Positions 27,032-34,985 of a stretch of 64,000 nucleotides of DNA are shown in pieces. Positions within the stretch are counted from its first letter, which is position 1. Every line of letters starts with the position of its first letter. Source of the DNA: Achromobacter pestifer (GTDB lineage: Bacteria > Pseudomonadota > Gammaproteobacteria > Burkholderiales > Burkholderiaceae_B); assembly GCF_902859625.1 (NCBI RefSeq), contig NZ_CADIJX010000003.1:496001-560000 (forward strand), written 5' to 3'. The notes under the pieces were generated by a model, which had not been told where the DNA came from, ran no database searches, and worked only from the letters and a program-made list of their open reading frames with translations. A program made the translations under genes and the position numbers.

Positions 27032-30000
27032 AGGTATTGCGCAAAATCCTGCGCCAAGTGCTGGTGTGGTGGTTGCCCGGCCTGGCGATGCTGGCCGTGC
27101 TGGCCGGCGGATTCGTGTTCTGGCTGGTGGGGTCGCAGAACGGCACGCGGCTGCTGTTGACGACGGCTGCCCAGCAATTGGATGGACAAGCGGTGGACGT
27201 GAACGGTTCGCTGCTACGCGGGGTGTCGGTCGGCCAACTGAACCTTGACGTTGGCGGCACGCGCATTGATATCAGCGATCTGCATCTGGACGTGAATTGG
27301 CGCGCTTTGGGCGACCGCTTGCTGCATGTGCGCGATGTGTCGGCGGGATCGGTGCGCGTGGCGCTGACGGCTTCTCCCGACGCGGCGCCAGAGGAAGACG
27401 ACGGGACACCGTTCGCGCTGCCATCGCTGCCGGTGGATATTGCCGTGGACCGCGTGGCGCTGGGCGACTTCCAATTGGAACAGGATGGCCAACCGCTGCC
27501 GGTGACGCTAGGCAATCTGAATGCGACGTTCGCGGCAGGCAAGCAGGGAGCGCAATTGCGCATTGCCAGCCTGCGGGTGGGCCACGAAGTGGGGCAGGCG
27601 GACGTGTCGGGTCTGGCCGAACTGCAAGGCATGGCCGATCCCTGGCCGTTCGCGGCGCGGCTGGACGTGACGGCGCGCGGAACCGGCCCGGATTCCCCCT
27701 TGTGCCAGGCTGACAAACTGAGCGGGGTGTTCGACACCCGTCCGGCCAAGCCGGATCCCAAGCCGGATCCCAAGTCGAAACTGAACCCTAAAGCGGCCAA
27801 GCCGGATCCCAAGGCGAAACCAGAGGCCAAGCCGACCGAGCTCGCAGGGCCGCCCGCGCCGGCCTGCCAGGTGGTCTTGCACGCGGATGCGGCAGGATCC
27901 ATGGATGGCATCCAGGCCAAACTGGACGGCGCGGGTTCCGGCTTGCTGCTGGACGTGGTTGCCGATCTGGCGCCTCGCACCGCGCTGGTGTTGCGCAGCG
28001 CCCGAGCCAATGCGCAATTGCCCGATAAATCGACGTTGACCGCGCAGTTCGACCTGCAATCGGACGCCAGCCAAGGCACGGGCCGCGATCGTATCGTGGG
28101 TAGCATCAGCGCCCAGCGCCTGGATCTGGCGCCCTGGTTGGGCGATGCGATTCCGCCTGCCATGTTGACGGTGCGCGGCGATGTGCAGGCGGATATCGAA
28201 AATCTGAGTCAACTGCGCCATGCCGCAGTCGATCTGCGTTTCGAGGACGGCACGCGCTGGAACAAGCAGCCGCTGACGGGCGGGTTGAAGGTGCAGGTGG
28301 ACATTGCGGCGTCCGATGCCGCCGCACAGCCCATCGATCCCGCCGTCGATCCGTTGGCGGGCCTGCGCATCCATGGCTTGGACGTGGACTTGAAGCTGGG
28401 CCGCAACCGGGTTCAGGCGGCCGGCGAACTGGATGCCAAGGAAGGTTCCCTGACCCTGGACGCCCAAGCACCGCAGCTGGATGCCTTCTGGCCCGGCATT
28501 CCGGGTGGCGCGGAACTGAAAGGCAAGTTTGCGGGCACCGTGGCTGCGCATCGAGGCGAGCTGACGGCCGGCTACACGCCCGCCAAGCCGCGCCCGGGTG
28601 TGCTGGGGCAAGCCCCGGCCAAGGCCAATATTGTGTTCACCGGCGCCTGGGGCAAGGGCGCCGCCGGTCAGCCAGAGGCAGCGTTGCTGGGCTGGCGGGG
28701 TGCGTTTTCCAAGCTGACGGCCGACAGCGCGGGCTTTGCCGTGACGGTGGACCGGCCGGTCACGCTGGCCTATCTGCCGTCCGCCGTGGCGCCGCAGTGG
28801 CAATGGCAGGTTGGGCAGACCGCCTTGAGCCTGACGCTGCCTGGCAAGGAACGGGTGACGCTGGCGCACCAGGGCTCGCGTGGCGGTGGCAAGCGCTGGG
28901 AGACTGCTGGCCAGGCCGACAATCTGGTCATCACGGCGGCCATGGCCCGCCAGGTGATCAGCGCCGTCGATCCCGAGGCGGCGGCCAAACTGGGCAAGGG
29001 GCCCAGCCGCGTGAACGCAATGGTTCCCGAAGGCCAGCGGCGTATCGCGCTGGACGTGCTGTGGGACTTGAAATTCGATGGGCGACTGGCCGGCAAGGCC
29101 CGGATCGCGCGGCGCGAAGGCGATTTGTTGATTCCTGGTGATCCGCCCATTCCGCTGGGCTTGAAGGCGCTGGTGCTGGACGTGACCGCCACGCCCACCT
29201 CGGCCAACGCCAGCCGCCTGGACGCCAAGATCAACCTGGCCACCAACAAGATGGGCGCCGTCAACGGCACCGGCTCGGCCGTGCTGGTGGTGGATGCCAA
29301 GGGCGGCATGGCGCTGGATGAACGCCAGCCCCTGCGCGCCAAGCTGGACGCCGACATCACGGACCTGACCTGGGTCAGCCTGTTCGTGGGCGATTCGATG
29401 GAAGTCGGCGGCGCCGTCAAGGCCAATCTGGAGGCTCAGGGCACGCTGGCCGGGAAATGGTCCGCCAGCGGCACGATCCGGGGCGACAAGCTGCGCGTGG
29501 TGCGCATCGATGACGGCGTGCGCCTGATCGACGGCACCTTGAGCGCGCGCCTGGACGGCGACCGGCTGGTGCTGGACAGCTTGCGCTTTCCGGCGTCGCT
29601 GCGGGTGATGCCGGCGGAATGGCGCACCAAGGAATGGATCACGACCAACCCCGAGGCCAAAGGCGGCTATGCCGAAGCCAAGGGCCAATGGAACATCATG
29701 GACGGCGGCGGGGACATCAAGCTGACCCTGTATCGATTCCCGGCCTTGCAGCGCTCTGACCGCTACGCCATGGTGTCCGGCGTCATCGAATTGAAGGCGG
29801 CCATGCCCCGGATCGAGATCGTGGGTGACCTGAAGGCGGACGCGGGCTGGTTCAGCCTGGAGATCCTGCAAGGCGTGCCCTCGCTGGACGATGATGTGAA
29901 GGTGATCCGGGCCGGCCAGGATCCAACGGCGGCGTCAACGCCGCTGCAAACCAGCATGAACCTGAAGTTCGACATGGGGCCGCGTTTCTACATCACCGGC

Positions 30001-30702
30001 ATGGGGTTGGATGCCGGCTTGCTGGGCTCCATCCAGATCCTGCTCAACGAGGGCCGTCTGACCGGCGTGGGCCAACTGCGCACCCGGGGCGGCGGCATCG
30101 AGGCCTATGGCCAGAAGCTGCGGCTGAGCCGCGGCACGCTGACCTTCCAGGGCCGGCTGGACAATCCGCTGCTGGACATCGAGGCCCTGCGCACCGGCGA
30201 GCAAGTCGAGGCTGGCGTGAAGGTCGTGGGCACGGCGCAGCGTCCCCGGATCGATCTGGTGTCCTACCCTGACGTCAGCGATGTGGAGAAGCTCTCGTGG
30301 CTGTTGCTGGGACGCGGACCTGATGAAAGCGGCAGCGACGCGGCCTTGCTTGTGTCGGTGGGTACCGCGCTGCTGGGGGGCGGGCAGCCGTTCTACAAGC
30401 AATTCGGGCTGGACGACGTCAGCGTGCGCACCGGCAACATTGGCAGTTCTGGCAGCATCCTGCCCGACCGCACCGTCGCGGGCGACGTCAACCGGGACAG
30501 CGATAGCCAGTTGGCGACGCAGTTCCTGGTGGCCAGCAAGTCGTTCGCCAACGGTATCACCCTGAGCGTCGAACAGGCGCTGGCGGGTAGCGACACGGTT
30601 GGGCGGGCCAGTTACCGGCTGGCGCGAGGCCTGTCCGTGGACCTGAAGGGCGGGTCCGTCAACGGCATCGCGCTGGTGTATCGGACCCTCTGGGGGAACT
30701 GA
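27028..30702 (+). CDS. tamB: TamB translocation/assembly module inner component
   Basis: A 1224-residue protein with one N-terminal membrane helix (about 14-36; GLAMLAVLAGGFVFWLVG), a very long beta-rich periplasmic body (AsmA-like, predicted beta-taco) and the conserved C-terminal DUF490/TamB domain (about 850-1224) ending SVNGIALVYRTLWGN. It starts with TTG overlapping the tamA stop (TTGA), with GGGGA upstream, which indicates coupling. Residues about 235-270 are an odd low-complexity linker of repeated K-P-D-P-K units (DNA 27748-27840). It bridges to TamA across the periplasm. Confidence 0.94.
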   Translation: MKVLRKILRQVLVWWLPGLAMLAVLAGGFVFWLVGSQNGTRLLLTTAAQQLDGQAVDVNGSLLRGVSVGQLNLDVGGTRIDISDLHLDVNWRALGDRLLHVRDVSAGSVRVALTASPDAAPEEDDGTPFALPSLPVDIAVDRVALGDFQLEQDGQPLPVTLGNLNATFAAGKQGAQLRIASLRVGHEVGQADVSGLAELQGMADPWPFAARLDVTARGTGPDSPLCQADKLSGVFDTRPAKPDPKPDPKSKLNPKAAKPDPKAKPEAKPTELAGPPAPACQVVLHADAAGSMDGIQAKLDGAGSGLLLDVVADLAPRTALVLRSARANAQLPDKSTLTAQFDLQSDASQGTGRDRIVGSISAQRLDLAPWLGDAIPPAMLTVRGDVQADIENLSQLRHAAVDLRFEDGTRWNKQPLTGGLKVQVDIAASDAAAQPIDPAVDPLAGLRIHGLDVDLKLGRNRVQAAGELDAKEGSLTLDAQAPQLDAFWPGIPGGAELKGKFAGTVAAHRGELTAGYTPAKPRPGVLGQAPAKANIVFTGAWGKGAAGQPEAALLGWRGAFSKLTADSAGFAVTVDRPVTLAYLPSAVAPQWQWQVGQTALSLTLPGKERVTLAHQGSRGGGKRWETAGQADNLVITAAMARQVISAVDPEAAAKLGKGPSRVNAMVPEGQRRIALDVLWDLKFDGRLAGKARIARREGDLLIPGDPPIPLGLKALVLDVTATPTSANASRLDAKINLATNKMGAVNGTGSAVLVVDAKGGMALDERQPLRAKLDADITDLTWVSLFVGDSMEVGGAVKANLEAQGTLAGKWSASGTIRGDKLRVVRIDDGVRLIDGTLSARLDGDRLVLDSLRFPASLRVMPAEWRTKEWITTNPEAKGGYAEAKGQWNIMDGGGDIKLTLYRFPALQRSDRYAMVSGVIELKAAMPRIEIVGDLKADAGWFSLEILQGVPSLDDDVKVIRAGQDPTAASTPLQTSMNLKFDMGPRFYITGMGLDAGLLGSIQILLNEGRLTGVGQLRTRGGGIEAYGQKLRLSRGTLTFQGRLDNPLLDIEALRTGEQVEAGVKVVGTAQRPRIDLVSYPDVSDVEKLSWLLLGRGPDESGSDAALLVSVGTALLGGGQPFYKQFGLDDVSVRTGNIGSSGSILPDRTVAGDVNRDSDSQLATQFLVASKSFANGITLSVEQALAGSDTVGRASYRLARGLSVDLKGGSVNGIALVYRTLWGN

Positions 30703-30773
30703 ACGCGGGTCCGCGGGCAGGGCGGGACAAAGGCGTCTCGCCCCGCCCGCGGGCAGCCCAGCCGCGCTCGGGA

Positions 30774-30779
30774 TAAAAT
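30774..30779 (+). promoter_or_regulatory. candidate -10 element of dcd
   Basis: TAAAAT preceded by a GC-rich inverted sequence (about 30719-30750). No good -35 is visible at 16-18 bp. The start codon of dcd is 37 bp downstream. Confidence 0.4.
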
Positions 30780-30815
30780 GAAGCCCATTTCATCCCCTTT
30801 AGCACCCTTCCCACC

Positions 30816-31379
<564 letters not shown>

Positions 31380-31383
31380 TCCC

Positions 31384-32235
31384 TTAGCCGACTGGCCCGG
31401 GTGCAGGGCGCAGGTAGTCGATGTCCCATTCGCTCTCGCCGGTCTGGACGAATCCGTGCCGGCGATAGAAACGGTTGGAATCGCTGTCGCGCAGCGCGCC
31501 CACGGATACCGGCAGCCCCTGGCTGTCGGCATCCAGCAAGATCCGCCGCATGACCTGGCCGCCCAGGCCCAGCCGCTGCGCGGCTGGCACCAGATACAAG
31601 TGGTCCAGCCGCAAGCCTGCTCCGTCCGGACGCAGGGCGTAGAACCCCACCCGTTGCCCGTTGTGCTCGATTGCCCACGTATGTTCCGGATGGAACGTAT
31701 TGCGCAGGCGCGCGCGTGCCCGGTCGGGGTCGAAGCGGCCCAGCCGCTCCAGGCTGTCGCGCATCGCGTCGATGCGAATGGCCGATAGCGCGTCGAAGTC
31801 GGCTTCCGATACCGGCAGATACCGCAGCGTGTCGTCGCTCAGCGCGTCATAGCCCCGGCCCAGGAACTGCAAAATGCAGATGCCGTGGCCGTAAGGATCG
31901 CTAAGGTGCGCGATGCGGCCCCAAGCGTGCGATACGGCCGGGTCTTCAAGGCTGGCGCCGGCCGCCACGGCTTGTTCGACCGCGTGGTCCACGTTGTCCA
32001 CCACCACGTCCAGATGCACCGGGGTCCAATGCCGCGCGTAGTCGCGCGCCCGCTGTATCGAGCTTGCCGCTGGCGTTCCGGCGGCTTTCTCCAGCAGATA
32101 GATGGGGGCATTGGCGCCCAGCATTTCCGCTGCCTTCGGCCCTAGCCGCCGGTGCAGGGTCAAGCCGAATGCGCGTTGGTAGAAGCTGATGGCGTGCTCA
32201 AGATCGGGGACATCGATATTGACCAGGATCTGCAT
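31384..32235 (-). CDS. VOC - GNAT fusion protein
   Basis: A 283-residue, apparently cytoplasmic fusion. Residues 1-126 form a glyoxalase/bleomycin-resistance (VOC) domain (MQILVNIDVPDLEHAISFYQRAF, then HLDVVVDNVDHAVEQAVAAGA and DPYGHGICILQF). Residues about 138-275 form a GNAT acetyltransferase (LYLVPAAQRLGLGGQVMRRI, the acetyl-CoA pyrophosphate loop, then SNRFYRRHGFVQTGES). Neither substrate can be inferred. A two-domain resistance or detoxification enzyme is conceivable, with one domain sequestering or modifying and the other acetylating. It is convergent with dcd. Confidence 0.88.
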   Translation of the reverse strand: MQILVNIDVPDLEHAISFYQRAFGLTLHRRLGPKAAEMLGANAPIYLLEKAAGTPAASSIQRARDYARHWTPVHLDVVVDNVDHAVEQAVAAGASLEDPAVSHAWGRIAHLSDPYGHGICILQFLGRGYDALSDDTLRYLPVSEADFDALSAIRIDAMRDSLERLGRFDPDRARARLRNTFHPEHTWAIEHNGQRVGFYALRPDGAGLRLDHLYLVPAAQRLGLGGQVMRRILLDADSQGLPVSVGALRDSDSNRFYRRHGFVQTGESEWDIDYLRPAPGPVG

Positions 32236-32353
32236 AGGGGTTTTCCAGTGAGGTGGCCCGGAAACCTTATCACGGGCCCGACACGGCGTGCTGGGCGGTT
32301 GCGCCCGCGGCTTGCGCTAAAGAAACAGGGCGCCGCGGCCGTAAAAAGGGTAT

Positions 32354-33652
32354 ATGTGTTTGCCGATTTGGCGACGTCATCTCTGCAAGCTGAGCAAGGC
32401 CCGACCTGTGCGTTACCCCCATATCCCTTGGCTGCCCCTGTTGTTCTATCCCGCGCTGCCAGTCCTGGCTGCGGTGGGCCTGTTGCTATGGCGGGATTGG
32501 CCGCCAGCGCTGACTCTGATCGTACCGTTCGTGCCGTGGGTGATGGCGCTGATCGGCGCGGCGATTTGCCTGATGTACCAGCGATCGCAAACCATGGCGC
32601 TGATGCTGTGCGTGCTGGCCGCCACCGCTGTCTGGCCGACGTTGGTCCGAGAGGCACCCTGGGCGCTGGGGCCCGTGCTGGCCTGGTGGTCGGTGGCCTA
32701 CACGATCAATGCGCTGTGGTCCGAACGATCCCGCATGCTGTGGGACATGGCCGCGCGCATTGGGTTGATGGCCATTGGCGTGGCGGTGATTGCGTTGATC
32801 GGCAAGGATGGCCTGGCCGGTGTCTTCGGCACGCTGGCCGTGCAGGGCAAGCTGGCGCGATTGGGCGTGCCCGTCGAGGCGTTGGTCGCGCTGCTGCTGA
32901 CGGGGCTGACGCTGACCTTGCTGCTGCTGCGCTACGGGCGTCCGCAGCAGGCCGGGCAGTGGCTGGGCTTCGTCTGCATGGCATGGGCCTTGCCGCGCGG
33001 CGCGGAACATCCCATTGAACTGGCTCTGATGTCGGCCGCGGCGCTGACGGCACTATGCATTTCGTTGGCGCATGAAGGCTTTCACATGGCGTTTCGCGAC
33101 GAGCTGACCGGCTTGCCGGGCCGGCGTGCGTTGAACGAGCGCCTGCAACGCATGGGCCGCGTCTACACGTTGGCGATGGCCGATGTGGACCACTTCAAGA
33201 TATTCAACGATACGCACGGACACGACGTGGGCGACCAGGTGCTGCGCATGGTGGCATCGCAATTGCGGCGCGTCCCCGGCGGCGGACAGGCGTACCGGTA
33301 CGGGGGCGAGGAGTTCACGCTGGTGTTCCCGGGTAAGACCGCGGTGGAAAGCATGCCGCACCTGGAAACCGTCAGGCGGGCCATCGAGGCCTATCAGATG
33401 CGCCTGCGTGACAAGCCGGCACGGCCCAAGGCGGACCAGATCGGCCAGCGCCGGCGCGGGTCTCGCGGCGCACGCGGTTCGCGCCCGTTGCGGGTGACGG
33501 TCAGTATCGGGGTGGCCGAACGCGGCGACGCCCTGCGAGCGCCCGACGCGGTGATCAAGGCGGCCGACCAGGCCTTGTACAAAGCCAAGGACAGCGGCCG
33601 CAATCAGGTGTGCGCGTATGGTTCGCGGCGCAAGGCCGGAGCCGGCGCCTGA
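32354..33652 (+). CDS. membrane diguanylate cyclase (GGDEF)
   Basis: 432 residues: about seven to eight N-terminal hydrophobic helices (about 25-235) and a C-terminal GGDEF domain (about 245-425) with RDELTGLPGRRALNE, DVDHFKIFNDTHGHDVGD and an active GGEEF motif. The usual RxxD inhibitory site five residues before GGEEF is absent. A Lys/Arg-rich insertion of about 25 residues (around 357-385) precedes LRVTVSIGVAER. It should make c-di-GMP, gated by the membrane sensor. The ATG at 32354 has AAGGG close upstream; a GTG some 18 codons later is an alternative. Confidence 0.9.
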   Translation: MCLPIWRRHLCKLSKARPVRYPHIPWLPLLFYPALPVLAAVGLLLWRDWPPALTLIVPFVPWVMALIGAAICLMYQRSQTMALMLCVLAATAVWPTLVREAPWALGPVLAWWSVAYTINALWSERSRMLWDMAARIGLMAIGVAVIALIGKDGLAGVFGTLAVQGKLARLGVPVEALVALLLTGLTLTLLLLRYGRPQQAGQWLGFVCMAWALPRGAEHPIELALMSAAALTALCISLAHEGFHMAFRDELTGLPGRRALNERLQRMGRVYTLAMADVDHFKIFNDTHGHDVGDQVLRMVASQLRRVPGGGQAYRYGGEEFTLVFPGKTAVESMPHLETVRRAIEAYQMRLRDKPARPKADQIGQRRRGSRGARGSRPLRVTVSIGVAERGDALRAPDAVIKAADQALYKAKDSGRNQVCAYGSRRKAGAGA

Positions 33653-33659
33653 GCCGGAC

Positions 33660-34178
33660 TTATTTTCCGGACAGCGCCAGCGCCATCAGGGTCTCGTCGT
33701 AGAGCTTGCCGTTCACGCATAGCGCTTCGCGTTCCCTGCCGTATTCCGTGAAGCCCAGGCCGGCGTACAGCGTTGCGGCGGCGGCGTTGTTGGCGGTCAC
33801 GCTCAACTGCACTTGCCGGATGCCGCGCATGGTCTGCGCATGCGCGATCGCCGCATGCATCAGCAAGCGGCCCAGGCCGCGCCGACGCTGTGCAGGGGCC
33901 ACGTACATGCTCCAGATGTGCGCCTTGTGGCGGGTCTTCAGCTTGCGCTGCCGGCCTACGCCGACGATGCCGGCAAGCGTGTCATCCACGAACAAGCCGA
34001 ACATCGCGCCATCATCCAGCGGTGTGATCCAGCCCCGGATGTCCTCTAGTGTCAGCGTGTGTTCCTCTTCGTAACTTGATCCGAACGATTCCGGCGTTTC
34101 GACCAGGGCTTCCAGGCGCAATTGGCGCAGGGACGGGGCATCGGAGGCGGTCAGACGTCTGACAAGCGTATCGGGCAT
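33660..34178 (-). CDS. GNAT family N-acetyltransferase
   Basis: A 172-residue single-domain GNAT. The acetyl-CoA binding loop MYVAPAQRRRGLGRLLMHAAIAHA carries the Q/RxxGxG/A motif, and the C-terminal LSVTANNAAAATLYAGLGF is typical of the RimI-like branch. The acceptor amine is unknown. It is convergent with the diguanylate cyclase, separated by 7 bp, and divergent from the hypothetical gene at 34292. Confidence 0.9.
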   Translation of the reverse strand: MPDTLVRRLTASDAPSLRQLRLEALVETPESFGSSYEEEHTLTLEDIRGWITPLDDGAMFGLFVDDTLAGIVGVGRQRKLKTRHKAHIWSMYVAPAQRRRGLGRLLMHAAIAHAQTMRGIRQVQLSVTANNAAAATLYAGLGFTEYGREREALCVNGKLYDETLMALALSGK

Positions 34179-34245
34179 GGGTACAAGTGTTGGGAATACG
34201 GAACGGTCGGGGGGTGTTTTGGGCAGTATAGGCGGGCCGGCTGCC

Positions 34246-34251
34246 TATAAT
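34246..34251 (+). promoter_or_regulatory. -10 box TATAAT
   Basis: A perfect sigma-70 -10 hexamer 40 bp upstream of the hypothetical gene at 34292; no good -35 at normal spacing. Confidence 0.5.
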
Positions 34252-34291
34252 GGGTTCATTGCCGCTTGCGGTTTTCACAAAGGAGCCACTG

Positions 34292-34744
34292 ATGTTCGGT
34301 TTCCTCAAGATAAACCAGGACGCCAAGCGCGACGAAGTGCAGGAAGAGTTCGTCGCTCGTGTGGCGGATGCCGCGCAAGACTTTGTACAAGCCGCCAGTT
34401 CCACGGGCGCCGTACTGGACTACTCCCTGTCCAGCGTCCACGCGCTGGATGATGCGCTTGAGGCCGCCCACGTCGGGACTTTGCCTCTTACCCCCATGCA
34501 GACCGTTGGTGCCGCCGCTTACCTCTACGAGGTCGGGCGCCGTGCGCACGGCGGCCTGTACGAGGTCTGCGACGATGAAGATCCGGTCGTGCTGGTATGC
34601 GGCGAACCCGGCTCCGAAATCTGTTTTGGCGCCATTGCCAAGGTCGAACGGCGCATCCGCTACGGCGTCACCGAAGCGATCCCCGCCTACTTCGACCAGT
34701 TCACGGCCGCCTTGCAGACGGGCGAAGCCCGCACCATCCGCTAG
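34292..34744 (+). CDS. conserved-looking protein of unknown function
   Basis: A 150-residue acidic cytoplasmic protein with no signal peptide or membrane span. The N-terminal half is helical (DEVQEEFVARVADAAQDFV), and the rest reads like a small alpha/beta domain (LTPMQTVGAAAYLYEVG, then PVVLVCGEPGSEICFG). I recognise no family. ATG 34292 has an excellent AAAGGAG seven bases upstream and a TATAAT box further up, so it is very likely a real, well-expressed gene. A longer frame from 34250 would place the Shine-Dalgarno inside the coding sequence and is rejected. Confidence 0.75.
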   Translation: MFGFLKINQDAKRDEVQEEFVARVADAAQDFVQAASSTGAVLDYSLSSVHALDDALEAAHVGTLPLTPMQTVGAAAYLYEVGRRAHGGLYEVCDDEDPVVLVCGEPGSEICFGAIAKVERRIRYGVTEAIPAYFDQFTAALQTGEARTIR

Positions 34745-34836
34745 GTCTGCTCCCCCTTGCCGCCGCTGTTCCTGTGCTGAAAGCCCCCGCTTTTGGCGCG
34801 ATGACAACGGCTGCGCGGGCCTTCTGGGGATTTCCC

Positions 34837-34866
34837 TTAGGACTGTAAGAAAAACAGCCCTACAAT
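34837..34866 (+). promoter_or_regulatory. candidate sigma-70 promoter of the decarboxylase
   Basis: TTAGGA (34837-34842), an 18-bp spacer and TACAAT (34861-34866). The leader to the ATG at 34986 would be about 113 nt. Confidence 0.45.
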
Positions 34867-34985
34867 TCCGCCATTCCCGCCTCCCCGGTGGGTGCTCGCG
34901 CCGTCTGTCATCAGGCGGATTTTTACTAGAAGTACACTCGCGCCGCGATAAGCGTCCGATCCCGCCTTGCCCCAGGAGCGCCTGC

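Noticed and set aside
27508-29871. A 787-codon minus-strand open frame inside tamB
   Set aside because: His/Gln/Arg-rich antisense shadow of a clear TamB gene; no domains recognisable.
34359-34985. N-terminal extension of the decarboxylase frame
   Set aside because: The open frame overlaps the hypothetical gene at 34292 in another frame; the real start at 34986 has AGGAG and matches the family N-terminus.
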